NCBI RefSeq assembly: GCF_030412265.1
Contig: NZ_JAUHLN010000013.1
Span: 1 to 53,879, forward strand
From: Fictibacillus terranigra
GTDB taxonomy: Bacteria > Bacillota > Bacilli > Bacillales > Fictibacillaceae
Direction of reading: 5' to 3'
DNA length: 53,879 nt
In this document: piece after piece, positions 29,501-37,649 of the stretch
How positions within the stretch are numbered: the stretch's first letter is position 1
Layout: each line of letters begins with the position of its first letter
Notes under the pieces: generated by a model
Database searches by the model: none
What the model was told of the DNA's origin: nothing
What the model saw: the letters and a program-made list of their open reading frames with translations, nothing else
Position numbers and translations under genes: made by a program

Positions 29501-30952
29501 ATGCCTTACTCTATTACAATACTTGGACTGGGAGCAGGGGATATACACCAGCTTACGGTCGGTGTATACCGAACGCTGCTTCAGTCACAGCATGTCTACG
29601 TCCGTACAAAAGACCATCCGGCTGTTTCTGAGCTGGAGCGGGAAGGCGTCAGCATGACTTTCTTTGATGATATTTATGAAAAACATGATGCTTTTGAAGA
29701 AGTTTATCGTGAGATCACCTCGGTGTTATTTGAAAAAGCATCTTCCGGCCATATAACCTATGCAGTGCCCGGCCATCCACTGGTTGCAGAGCAAACGGTA
29801 CAGCTGCTGTTGAACGAAGCGGACAGCCGCGGTATTGAAGTGAAAGTGGCAGGGGGAAAAAGCTTCCTGGATGAGATGTATACAGCTCTAAAAATTGACC
29901 CGATCGAAGGGTGCCAGATTTTGGATGGAACCAGCTTGAAAAAGGAACAGATTCAGATTCGAAACCACGTCATCATCGTTCAAGTTTACGACGATTTCAT
30001 TGCTTCTGAAGTGAAACTGACGTTAATGGAAAAGTATCCTGATGACTTTAAGGTGGCTGTTGTTACGGCTGCAGGAAGTGCCGGGGAATCCATTCAATGG
30101 GTTCCGCTTTATGAGCTTGACCGTTCGGTAACGCTCAACAACCTGACTGCCGTCTATGTTCCTCCGGTAGATCATGAGGAGATGCTGTATCGGGATTTTG
30201 AGCATCTCCGCGGGATTATTAAAGAGTTACGCGGGCCAAACGGCTGTCCTTGGGATAAAAAGCAGACACACCAGTCACTGAAAAAGTATTTGATCGAGGA
30301 ATCCTATGAAGTACTGGAAGCAATCGATGAAGAAGATGATGACCATCTGGCAGAGGAATTGGGTGATGTTCTTCTCCAAGTCCTGCTGCATGCCCAGATC
30401 GGTGAAGATGAAGGATATTTTTCAATGGACGAAGTAATCTCTGTCCTCGCGGAAAAGATGATCAGGCGCCACCCGCATGTGTTCGGTGACGTGGAGGCCG
30501 ACACAGCGGATGAAGTGCTTCAAAATTGGGATAAGATCAAGTCCGCTGAGAAAGGCAATGAGCACCGCCGCTCACTGCTGGATGGGGTCGCTAAAGGGCT
30601 TCCTGCTCTACATAAAGCTTATGATTATCAGAAAAAAGCGGCGAAGGCCGGCTTTGACTGGGATGAAGTCACGCCTATATTAGATAAACTCAGGGAGGAG
30701 TTCGATGAATGGAAGGCCGCGGAATCGGACGATGAACGCAAAAAGGAATTCGGTGACATCCTGTTCACCTTGGTAAACCTTGGGCGTTTCTACGGCATTC
30801 ATCCGGAAGAGGCCCTGGCTATGACGAATCAAAAGTTCTACACCCGTTTTCGCTATATTGAAAACGAATTAAACAAAGAAGGGTTAGCTCCTGGGGATGC
30901 TTCTCTTGAAAAGATGGACAAGCTCTGGAATCAGGCAAAAGAAAATTTGTAA
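29501..30952 (+). CDS. mazG: MazG nucleotide pyrophosphohydrolase with N-terminal tetrapyrrole-methylase domain (YabN)
   Basis: A 483-residue two-domain protein. Residues 1-about 220 are a SAM methylase-like domain (ILGLGAGDIHQLTVGVY, VPGHPLVAE). The rest has two MazG repeats, the first with LRGPNGCPWDKKQTHQSLKKYLIEES and metal-binding EE..E/D..D residues. MazG hydrolyses non-canonical or excess NTPs. The role of the methylase-like part is unknown. AGAAGGAG serves ATG 29501. Confidence 0.94.
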   Translation: MPYSITILGLGAGDIHQLTVGVYRTLLQSQHVYVRTKDHPAVSELEREGVSMTFFDDIYEKHDAFEEVYREITSVLFEKASSGHITYAVPGHPLVAEQTVQLLLNEADSRGIEVKVAGGKSFLDEMYTALKIDPIEGCQILDGTSLKKEQIQIRNHVIIVQVYDDFIASEVKLTLMEKYPDDFKVAVVTAAGSAGESIQWVPLYELDRSVTLNNLTAVYVPPVDHEEMLYRDFEHLRGIIKELRGPNGCPWDKKQTHQSLKKYLIEESYEVLEAIDEEDDDHLAEELGDVLLQVLLHAQIGEDEGYFSMDEVISVLAEKMIRRHPHVFGDVEADTADEVLQNWDKIKSAEKGNEHRRSLLDGVAKGLPALHKAYDYQKKAAKAGFDWDEVTPILDKLREEFDEWKAAESDDERKKEFGDILFTLVNLGRFYGIHPEEALAMTNQKFYTRFRYIENELNKEGLAPGDASLEKMDKLWNQAKENL

Positions 30953-31069
30953 AACCCGGAAGGAATCTGTTTTTTCTTAGAGAATATTGTTCGAGAGCCA
31001 GCAGAACCCTTAAGTTTTCTGGACTTTCCCCGAATCTTTTGAAAGAATGACGAAGGAGGTTTTTTTAAA

Positions 31070-31342
31070 ATGAACAGAAATGAATTAGTCACAAATATTG
31101 CTGAGAAATCAGGTTTAACAAAGAAAGACGTTGAAGTGGTAGTAAGCGGTCTTGTTGATGAGATTACAAATGCGTTGAAAAGCGGAGACAAAGTACAATT
31201 TGTCGGATTCGGAACGTTTGAAACAAGAGAGCGTTCAAGCCGTACGGGGCGCAATCCCCAAACTGGAGAAGAAATTAATATTCCTGCTTCTACAGTTCCG
31301 GCTTTCCGTCCTGGCAACAAGCTAAAGGAAGCTGTAAAGTAA
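31070..31342 (+). CDS. HU-family DNA-binding protein
   Basis: A 90-residue HU/IHF protein. It has the N-terminal MNRNELVTNIAEKSGLTKKD helix pair, the FVGFGTFETRERSSRTGRNPQTGE beta-arm entry with the proline-bearing tip (EINIPASTVPAFRPG), and a Lys-rich end. It bends and compacts DNA. In B. subtilis no HU gene lies between yabN and yabO (hbs is elsewhere), so this is either a second HU gene or a relocated one. AAGGAGG is strong; its stop abuts the rqcP ATG. Confidence 0.95.
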   Translation: MNRNELVTNIAEKSGLTKKDVEVVVSGLVDEITNALKSGDKVQFVGFGTFETRERSSRTGRNPQTGEEINIPASTVPAFRPGNKLKEAVK

Positions 31343-31624
31343 ATGCGTCTTGATAAATTTCTTAAAGTCTCCCGTCTGATTAAAAGAAGGACGGTAGCAA
31401 AAGAAATTTCCGATCAAGGCCGTATCGCCATCAACGGCAAACAGGCGAAATCCTCTTCGGTTTTAAAAGCGGGTGACGAGCTCTCGATCCGTTTCGGGCA
31501 AAAGCTTGTCACCGTCCGTGTAGACGAGCTGAAGGAACACACGAAAAAAGAGGACGCTGACCAAATGTATACCATCATCAATGAGGAATCACTTCAATCA
31601 ACGGAAGAAGAACCTAAGTTTTAG
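31343..31624 (+). CDS. rqcP: ribosome quality-control factor RqcP (YabO)
   Basis: A 93-residue S4-domain protein of the Hsp15 family. RqcP binds the 50S-peptidyl-tRNA complex and works with RqcH in C-terminal alanine tailing of stalled peptides. [38 protein letters not shown] and the acidic C-terminal tail are visible. The ATG follows the HU stop with no gap, so translation is probably coupled. Confidence 0.94.
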   Translation: MRLDKFLKVSRLIKRRTVAKEISDQGRIAINGKQAKSSSVLKAGDELSIRFGQKLVTVRVDELKEHTKKEDADQMYTIINEESLQSTEEEPKF

Positions 31625-31637
31625 GTTCTTCTTTTTT
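31606..31637 (+). terminator. terminator after rqcP
   Basis: AGAAGAACCTAA pairs with TTAGGTTCTTCT, then TTTTT. The stem overlaps the rqcP stop codon. Confidence 0.9.
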
Positions 31638-31752
31638 GTTCTATAAATGATTTCAATTTACAGAGGAAGGCCGAAAACGAATTTCTTGTTTTCATCGCTG
31701 TTCTAAAGTTGTCCCTCTTTTCATAAACATAAAGCGAAAGAGGGGGATTAGA

Positions 31753-32061
31753 ATGGACCAATATCATAACTATGGCTCCTTGACTAGCAATACGAATCTT
31801 CCGGATCACGATGTGAAGATGGTCGGCCGGAAAAAACTTGAGATCACCGGTGTCAAGCAGGTGGAAAGTTTTGACAACGAAGAGTTTCTCCTGGAAACGA
31901 CAATGGGCTTTTTGGCGATCCGTGGAACCAACCTGAAGATGAAAAATCTGGATGTGGAATCCGGCATGGTGTCCATAGAAGGGAAAGTATTCGACCTTGT
32001 TTATCTTGACCAGCAGAGCGGGGAAAAAACTAAAGGATTTTTCGGCAAGCTTTTCAAATGA
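31753..32061 (+). CDS. yabP: sporulation protein YabP
   Basis: A 102-residue YabP/YqfC-family protein, made in the mother cell under sigma-E in B. subtilis and needed for efficient sporulation in some strains. VGRKKLEITGVKQVESFDNEEFLLETTMG is the family core. GAGGGGG precedes the ATG. It overlaps yabQ by 4 nt (ATGA). Confidence 0.92.
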   Translation: MDQYHNYGSLTSNTNLPDHDVKMVGRKKLEITGVKQVESFDNEEFLLETTMGFLAIRGTNLKMKNLDVESGMVSIEGKVFDLVYLDQQSGEKTKGFFGKLFK

Positions 32062-32660
32062 CCTTATCTGTTCAATTTCAGACGATGCTGTCCATGGCAG
32101 CCATGGGGATATGGATCGGGATGGCCATTGACACGTATGGCCGTTTCGTCCATGAACGCCGAAAATGGTACTGGCTGCACTTTATCAATGATGTGATTTT
32201 CTGGCTTCTGCAGGCCTTGATTGTCTTTTATGTTCTGCTTCATGTGAACCATGCCAATCTCCGTTTGTATATTTTTGCGGCTCTATTGTGCGGCTTCAGT
32301 TTTTATAAGGCCTTGCTTCAAACTGGCTATAAACGTTTGCTGGAATTGCTGATCCGCATCGTCACAAAATTGTTCCGCTTTTTCATACAGCTTTTCTATG
32401 GACTTATCATAAAACCTATAAAATGGGCAATTTCTATCATTTTTGCCATAGGGCTATTGGCGTCAAGATGGATATGGGCCATTGTTTTCACCCTGCTGAA
32501 GATTATTTTCTCTCCAATAAAATGGTTATTTAGACTGATTTCACGTTTCATTCCCATGCAAACATGGTATAATTTAAAAGGTAAATGGCTAAAAAAAGCA
32601 GGGATTCTTATTTCTCTGAAGAATACAGTCAAAAATTGGTTCCGCAAACAGGAGAAATAG
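32058..32660 (+). CDS. yabQ: sporulation membrane protein YabQ
   Basis: A 200-residue membrane protein with about four to five hydrophobic segments. In B. subtilis YabQ sits in the mother-cell membrane around the forespore and is needed for cortex formation. The first half (QTMLSMAAMGIWIGMAIDTYGRF, FINDVIFWLLQALIVFYVL) matches the family; the tail is basic. Translationally coupled to yabP. Confidence 0.92.
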   Translation: MTLSVQFQTMLSMAAMGIWIGMAIDTYGRFVHERRKWYWLHFINDVIFWLLQALIVFYVLLHVNHANLRLYIFAALLCGFSFYKALLQTGYKRLLELLIRIVTKLFRFFIQLFYGLIIKPIKWAISIIFAIGLLASRWIWAIVFTLLKIIFSPIKWLFRLISRFIPMQTWYNLKGKWLKKAGILISLKNTVKNWFRKQEK

Positions 32661-32670
32661 GAGGGTGGAC

Positions 32671-33051
32671 ATGGTCCAGTTTAATAAAGAGAATATCACT
32701 GAATTAAATACGGGCTACGTTAAAGAACATCATCTCCAGCAAAAGATCGACGCGAAGAAAAAACGTGGATTGTATCGGCGCCTGGCGGTTTTTATGGTGG
32801 TTTTTTCCTTCTTTGCCTTTATGCTGATCTCAACCATCACTTCCCAGATGGCCACTATTGAGGAAAAAGGAAAGCAGGAGAAATACCTGAAGGCCAAATT
32901 AGTGGAGACAAAGGATAAGAAGTCACAATTAAAAGATGAAGTGCATAAACTAAAAGACGTTGATTATATCGGCGAGATTGCAAGACGTGATTATTTTATG
33001 TCAAAGAAGGGTGAGACCGTATTTAAAGTACCTGGGTCTTCGTCGGATTGA
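32671..33051 (+). CDS. divIC: cell division protein DivIC
   Basis: A 126-residue bitopic FtsB-like divisome protein that pairs with FtsL and DivIB. It has a basic cytoplasmic start with KKRGLYRRLAVF, one membrane segment (about 37-57), a periplasmic coiled coil (about 60-95) and the IARRDYFMSKKGE box. A GTG at 32665 is in frame but inside the GGAGGG ribosome binding site, so ATG 32671 is used. Confidence 0.95.
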   Translation: MVQFNKENITELNTGYVKEHHLQQKIDAKKKRGLYRRLAVFMVVFSFFAFMLISTITSQMATIEEKGKQEKYLKAKLVETKDKKSQLKDEVHKLKDVDYIGEIARRDYFMSKKGETVFKVPGSSSD

Positions 33052-33117
33052 CATCATGAATTTTTCACATGTATAATAAAGTAAACTTATGAATACCTAA
33101 GGAGGAGCATTTTCTTC

Positions 33118-33609
33118 ATGTCAATTGAAGTAGGCAGCAAGTTGCAAGGTAAGGTTACAGGGATTACTCATTTTGGAGCGTTTGTCGAGCTGCCAGGAGG
33201 AACAACCGGACTTGTGCACATTAGTGAAGTTGCAGACAACTATGTTAAGGACATCAACGACCACTTAAAAGTCGGGGATGAAGTCGAAGTTAAAGTCATG
33301 AATATTGAAAAAGACGGCAAAATCGGCTTGTCCATTAAAAAAGCAAAGGATAACCCTGCGCCGATGAGAAACAGCTACGGAGCAAACAAAGGAAACTTTG
33401 GTGCACCGAAAAGCGGCGGTTTCGGCCCATCTAAAGGCGGATTCAACAAACAGCGCAAAGGTTCCCCTCGCGGCAACGGTGGTTTTAACACGGCTGTAAC
33501 ATTTGAAGATAAAATGAGTAAATTCTTAAAAGACAGTGAAGACCGTCTGGCAACATTGAAACGCCAAACTGAGTCAAAACGCGGCGGACGCGGAGCTCGC
33601 CGAGGCTAA
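33118..33609 (+). CDS. yabR: S1-domain RNA-binding protein YabR with Gly/Arg-rich tail
   Basis: A 163-residue protein. Residues 1-about 75 form an S1 domain (GSKLQGKVTGITHFGAFVELPGG, GLVHISEVADNYVKDINDHL, VGDEVEVKVMNIEKDGKIGLSIKKA). A linker rich in Gly, Phe, Lys and Asn (about 85-125) and a basic RGGRGARRG end follow. B. subtilis YabR is shorter (about 128 residues), so the linker is expanded. Probably binds RNA or ribosomes; no defined target. Confidence 0.92.
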   Translation: MSIEVGSKLQGKVTGITHFGAFVELPGGTTGLVHISEVADNYVKDINDHLKVGDEVEVKVMNIEKDGKIGLSIKKAKDNPAPMRNSYGANKGNFGAPKSGGFGPSKGGFNKQRKGSPRGNGGFNTAVTFEDKMSKFLKDSEDRLATLKRQTESKRGGRGARRG

Positions 33610-33660
33610 TAGGCTGCTGATTCCGAATGCTCAAGCTTCACAACCTTATATAAATATACA

Positions 33661-33693
33661 GACATCTCACAACGGGATGTCTTTTCTTTTTGA
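33661..33693 (+). terminator. terminator of yabR
   Basis: GACATC (33661-33666) pairs with GATGTC (33676-33681), followed by TTTCTTTTTG. Confidence 0.8.
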
Positions 33694-33753
33694 GGAATTC
33701 AGGACAATCGGCTTCTCATCTGTTCATTTGATCCAGTTTCATCTTTTCTTGTT

Positions 33754-33874
33754 TTGTCCAGCTCCAGTGACCAGACCCTCGGGGTCGCTCCGCTCTTGAG
33801 CAGAAAACAAAAAATCCGTTTTATGCTCTAGAACTCCAGCGCTTGTCGAGTCTAGCCGGTCACTTCACCTTTTC
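33754..33874 (-). repeat. palindromic intergenic element, copy 2
   Basis: Nested stems: GTGACC/GGTCAC (33767-33772 with 33858-33863), AGAC.CTCG/CGAGTCT (33773-33781 with 33847-33853) and GAGCA..AAAC/GTTTT.TGCTC around an A-rich loop (near 33799-33828). The ends match copy 1 at 27758-27858 in the same orientation. Like copy 1 it lies between a terminator and the next promoter. Confidence 0.65.
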
Positions 33875-33898
33875 TTTTTATCTTTTTATGAAAAAACG

Positions 33899-33927
33899 TT
33901 GACAGGTTACTAGGATTCTTGTAATAT
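33899..33927 (+). promoter_or_regulatory. promoter of the tRNA-Met/tRNA-Glu unit
   Basis: TTGACA (33899-33904), 17 bp, TAATAT (33922-33927), about 20 nt before the first tRNA. Confidence 0.65.
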
Positions 33928-33947
33928 ACTATTTGTGTCTTTAACAT

Positions 33948-34024
33948 GGCGGTGTAGCTCAGCTGGCTAGAGCGTACGGTTCATACCCGTGAGGTCGTGG
34001 GTTCGACTCCCTCCGCCGCTACCA
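33948..34024 (+). tRNA. tRNA-Met (CAT), elongator type
   Basis: A 77-nt cloverleaf with encoded CCA. The acceptor GGCGGTG pairs with CGCCGCT (two G-U), and the anticodon stem TACGG/CCGTG holds loop TTCATAC. The T-arm reads GTGGG-TTCGACT-CCCTC, leaving a T-T mismatch at the second pair. Same locus as the trnSL Met/Glu pair of B. subtilis. Confidence 0.93.
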
Positions 34025-34048
34025 TGTTTTTCTGCAAAAAATGAAGAG

Positions 34049-34123
34049 GGCCCGTTGGTCAAGCGGTTAAGACACCGCCCTTTCACGGCGGTAACACGGG
34101 TTCGAATCCCGTACGGGTCACCA
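34049..34123 (+). tRNA. tRNA-Glu (TTC)
   Basis: A 75-nt cloverleaf with encoded CCA. The acceptor GGCCCGT pairs with ACGGGTC, the anticodon stem CCGCC/GGCGG holds loop CTTTCAC, and the T-arm CGGG-TTCGAAT-CCCG is perfect. Confidence 0.96.
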
Positions 34124-34140
34124 TTTACTTATAATTATTC

Positions 34141-34202
34141 ACCCTGTATTTTTGGGGACAAATGCGATGAAAAAGCATTTGTCCTAAATACAGGGTTTTT
34201 TG
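34141..34202 (+). terminator. terminator of the tRNA unit
   Basis: Two stacked stems, ACCCTGTATTT/AAATACAGGGT outside and GGACAAATGC/GCATTTGTCC inside, then TTTTTT. Confidence 0.92.
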
Positions 34203-34208
34203 TATTTG

Positions 34209-34277
34209 TTCGTCGAGAAGTTTTTTGAACATCCTCTAATGATTTGACAAAAAATGTGAATCGGCTGTGGTTATAAT
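34209..34277 (+). promoter_or_regulatory. spoIIE promoter with Spo0A boxes and wide spacer
   Basis: TTGACA (34244-34249) and TATAAT (34272-34277) are both perfect but 22 bp apart. TTTGTCAAA on the - strand (34243-34251) is a perfect 0A box over the -35, and TTCGTCGAG (34209-34217) is a near match farther up. Over-long spacing with 0A boxes is the known design of Spo0A-activated sigma-A promoters such as B. subtilis spoIIE. Confidence 0.75.
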
Positions 34278-34312
34278 GATACACACAAAAACTAAACGGG
34301 GTGGTGTGGAGG

Positions 34313-36808
34313 ATGTATCAAAAGGCGGACAGAAATGTAATGGAACCTCTTCGGGCGATGGTTTGGTTGGAGAAAACGCAGAATCTTTCAATCGGTATGA
34401 GTAAACGCTTCATGCACAGACTGGAAAGTGTGCTCTTGAACTGGAGACTGTTGTTGTTCGCGGTTGGATTTTTACTTGGACGGGCTATGATTCTATCAGA
34501 AATAACACCTTTTGCGCTGCCGCTGATCGCGTCAGTGTTCATCTTGCGGAAGGAACGGACAGGCATGGCCATTTTATCATTGGTGGCCGGTGCGCTTTCC
34601 CATATGCCCATCAATGCATTGTACATAATAACAGGCGTCATTATCTATGCTGTCTATCAGAAAGCCGCTGACCTGCTGACAAAGAACCGGGCGAGATGGG
34701 TACCGGCTGTCGTATTCATGACAAGCTTAACCGCCAGGCTGTTGACGATTTTCTTTACTTCTGGAGTTCCGCAGATCAGTGAGTACATGATGGGGACGGT
34801 TGAAGCCGCACTTGGCATGGTACTGACCTTAATCTTTTTGCAAAGCATTCCTCTCTTAAACTTCAAGCGTATTCCTCAATCGTTAAAGAATGAAGAAATT
34901 ATTTGTTTTATGATACTGCTGGCTTCTGTCATGACCGGGACCATCGGATGGGAAATACACCATTATTCGGTTGAACATATCGTATCGAGATATTTAGTTC
35001 TGATGTTCGCGTTTGTCGGCGGAGCGGCGATCGGCTCAACGGTCGGCGTCGTCACAGGGTTAATCTTAAGCCTGGCGAATGTAGGAAGCCTCTATCAGAT
35101 GAGCCTGCTTGCTTTTGCCGGACTGCTTGGCGGGCTGCTGAAGGAAGGGAAGCGGCTGGGTGTCGGAGTCGGCCTTCTGATAGGTACTCTGCTGATTGGA
35201 CTGTATGGGGAAGGTAATGTGGCCATTGTTCAAACCATGATAGAGTCCGCGATCGCGATCGCGTTGTTTTTGCTTACTCCTAATGCTGCAATCTCAGGCA
35301 TTGCGCGCTATGTGCCCGGATCCCGGGAGCATTCGAACGAACAGCAGCAATATGTAAAGAAAATCAGAGATGTGACAGCGAATCGTGTGGAACAGTTTTC
35401 TTCCATGTTTCAGGCGCTCTCTCATTCCTTCTCATCTTATGGAGAAGATGAATATGAAGAGAGCAGCGACCGTGAAGTTGATTTGTTCTTAAGCAATATC
35501 ACAGAGAAAACGTGCCAGACTTGTTTTAAGAAGGAACAGTGCTGGGCGGTTAATTTTACTAAAACGTATGAGATGATGTCCCAAATTATGACCGAGCAGG
35601 AACATTATCAAGAAATAAGGGACCGGCGCCTTAAACTGGAATGGGAAAAACATTGTGTGAAGCCGCAAAAGATCACAGAAGCCATCGCGAAAGAGCTTTC
35701 TCAGTATCGAGCGAGCCAGAAGCTAAAGCAGCAGGTGCAGGAAAGCCGGAAGCTCGTTGCCAATCAACTGCTCGGCGTTTCGCAGGTCATGGGGGACTTT
35801 GCGAAGGAAATCCAGCGGGAACATGCCAATCACCAGGTACAGGAGGGGCAGATTAAAGAGGCAATCCTTCATGCGGGCATTGAACTGGGGCATATTGATG
35901 TGTACAGCCTTGAGGCGTCCAATGTTGATATTGAACTAAGCCTGCCGTATTGCCAGGGCAGCGGGGAGTGCGAAAAGATTATCGCCCCGCTTTTATCGGA
36001 TATCCTTCAGGAGACGATTGTCGTAAAAAAAGAGGAGTGCGGTTATTACCAGAACGGCTACTGTCACGTGTCGTTCGGATCGGCCCGCGAGTTTGTGATT
36101 GAGACAGGCATCGCTTCTGCGGCGAAGGGCGGGGCTTGGCTTTCCGGAGACTGCCATTCCACCATCGAACTCGGCGGCGGAAAATATGCGATCGCGATAT
36201 CAGACGGTATGGGAAACGGGGAGCGGGCCTTCAAGGAGAGCAATGAAACATTGGAGCTGCTTCAAAAGATTTTAAAATCAGGAATTGATGAGGAAGTAGC
36301 GATCAAGTCGGTCAATTCTGTACTTTCTCTTCGCACAACCGACGAAATTTTTTCTACCCTTGATCTGGCGATGATCGATCTTCAGGACGCATCGCTGAAA
36401 TTTTTGAAAATCGGCTCTTCGCCAAGCTTTGTGAAGCGCGGTGACCAAGTAAGGATCATTGAGGCGAGCAACCTTCCGATCGGCATTATAGAAGAGTTTG
36501 AAGTGGATGTGGTCAGTGAGCAGCTTAAGGCAGGGGATCTGCTCATCATGATGAGCGACGGAATCTATGAAGGGCCTAAGCATGTTGAGAACATTAATGC
36601 ATGGATGAAACGGAAAATCAAAGAGATGGGGACAGATGATCCCCAAGCAGTCGCCGACTTGCTGATGGAGGAAGTCATTCGTACAGGATCCAATTCAATA
36701 GAAGATGATATGACGGTGGTCGTCGCTAAAATCAACCGCAATATTCCGAAGTGGGCTTCCATCCCTCATTTCCCGAAGATCAATATTAAACGCCCGAAGG
36801 CTCAATAA
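34313..36808 (+). CDS. spoIIE: stage II sporulation protein E, PP2C phosphatase
   Basis: An 831-residue protein. It has an N-terminal region with about ten membrane segments (to about residue 330), a central FtsZ-binding/oligomerisation part, and a C-terminal PP2C phosphatase (AIAISDGMGNGERA, MMSDGIYEG, DDMTVVVAKI) that dephosphorylates SpoIIAA and so frees sigma-F in the forespore. GTG codons at 34301 and 34304 are in frame, but ATG 34313 has GGGGTGG at proper distance and fits the homolog's start. Confidence 0.96.
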   Translation: MYQKADRNVMEPLRAMVWLEKTQNLSIGMSKRFMHRLESVLLNWRLLLFAVGFLLGRAMILSEITPFALPLIASVFILRKERTGMAILSLVAGALSHMPINALYIITGVIIYAVYQKAADLLTKNRARWVPAVVFMTSLTARLLTIFFTSGVPQISEYMMGTVEAALGMVLTLIFLQSIPLLNFKRIPQSLKNEEIICFMILLASVMTGTIGWEIHHYSVEHIVSRYLVLMFAFVGGAAIGSTVGVVTGLILSLANVGSLYQMSLLAFAGLLGGLLKEGKRLGVGVGLLIGTLLIGLYGEGNVAIVQTMIESAIAIALFLLTPNAAISGIARYVPGSREHSNEQQQYVKKIRDVTANRVEQFSSMFQALSHSFSSYGEDEYEESSDREVDLFLSNITEKTCQTCFKKEQCWAVNFTKTYEMMSQIMTEQEHYQEIRDRRLKLEWEKHCVKPQKITEAIAKELSQYRASQKLKQQVQESRKLVANQLLGVSQVMGDFAKEIQREHANHQVQEGQIKEAILHAGIELGHIDVYSLEASNVDIELSLPYCQGSGECEKIIAPLLSDILQETIVVKKEECGYYQNGYCHVSFGSAREFVIETGIASAAKGGAWLSGDCHSTIELGGGKYAIAISDGMGNGERAFKESNETLELLQKILKSGIDEEVAIKSVNSVLSLRTTDEIFSTLDLAMIDLQDASLKFLKIGSSPSFVKRGDQVRIIEASNLPIGIIEEFEVDVVSEQLKAGDLLIMMSDGIYEGPKHVENINAWMKRKIKEMGTDDPQAVADLLMEEVIRTGSNSIEDDMTVVVAKINRNIPKWASIPHFPKINIKRPKAQ

Positions 36809-36837
36809 GAAAGATAAAGAAGAATAAAAGTATAAAT

Positions 36838-36884
36838 CCTCTCATCGATGACAAGGATGATAACAGCAAAAACATGATGAGAGG
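36838..36884 (+). promoter_or_regulatory. hairpin overlapping the yabS ribosome binding site
   Basis: CCTCTCATC (36838-36846) is fully complementary to GATGAGAGG (36876-36884), and ATG/CAT extends the stem past a one-base bulge. The 3' arm covers the left half of the AGGAG (36882-36886) that serves ATG 36897. There is no T-run, so it is not a terminator. Confidence 0.55.
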
Positions 36885-36896
36885 AGACGTTTAAAT

Positions 36897-37649
36897 ATGG
36901 ATTTGAAGAAAGGTACACTGCGCCAGGTGCTTTTAATCACGGATGGCTGCTCCAATCAGGGTGAGGATCCGGTTGCGATGGCAGCGCTTGCCCGTGAACA
37001 CGGCATCACGGTAAATGTCATCGGCATAATGGAAGAAAACAGTCCTGAATACCTTCATAAAGGCTTAAAAGAAGTGGAGGACATATCTTTGTCAGGAGGC
37101 GGTGTCAGCCAGATCGTGTACACGGCACAGCTTTCCCAGACCGTTCAGATGGTTACCAGAAAAGGGATGACGCAGACGATTCATGGCGTCATCAACAGCG
37201 AGCTTCAGCAGATTCTAGGAAAAGATTCGACTATTGAGGACCTTCCGCCTGAAAAACGAGGGGAAGTTATGGAGGTGGTTGACGATCTCGGAGAAACGAT
37301 GGATCTGGAGCTGATCATCCTTGTAGATGCGTCCGGCAGCATGGAGAAAAAGCTGGCTACCGTACAGGAATCGCTCATTGACCTCTCCATCTCTCTGAAT
37401 TCCAGAATGGGCTACAATCAATTCGCTCTGTTTTCGTTCCCTGGCAAAAAGGACGATACCGAAAAGCTGATTGATTGGACTCCTCAGCTAAATTCAATTA
37501 CCAGTGCGTTCAGCAAGTTATCATCGGGGGGAATTACCCCGACCGGTCCGGCCATAAAAGCCGCGATCAATGAATTCACGAACAGGCGTTCAAAAAGGAG
37601 ATTGATCACCGGTGATGATGAAGAATACATCGAAGGGTCAGGTTTTTAA
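36897..37649 (+). CDS. yabS: VWA-domain protein YabS
   Basis: A 250-residue von Willebrand A-type protein. A first half with VLLITDGCSNQGEDPV resembles part of a VWA fold; the second half has the MIDAS motif DASGSM near residue 143 and GGITPTGPAI near 214. A function has not been established; its constant pairing with the kinase gene yabT suggests they act together, which is inference. The last 38 nt overlap yabT. Confidence 0.85.
   Translation: MDLKKGTLRQVLLITDGCSNQGEDPVAMAALAREHGITVNVIGIMEENSPEYLHKGLKEVEDISLSGGGVSQIVYTAQLSQTVQMVTRKGMTQTIHGVINSELQQILGKDSTIEDLPPEKRGEVMEVVDDLGETMDLELIILVDASGSMEKKLATVQESLIDLSISLNSRMGYNQFALFSFPGKKDDTEKLIDWTPQLNSITSAFSKLSSGGITPTGPAIKAAINEFTNRRSKRRLITGDDEEYIEGSGF

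Noticed and set aside
33989-34228. 79-codon frame through the tRNA genes
   Set aside because: It runs through both tRNAs and their terminator; the RNA structures explain the sequence.
37612-37649. Frameshift joining yabS and yabT
   Set aside because: The 38-nt overlap has its own start codons and Shine-Dalgarno, and both proteins match separate families at normal length.
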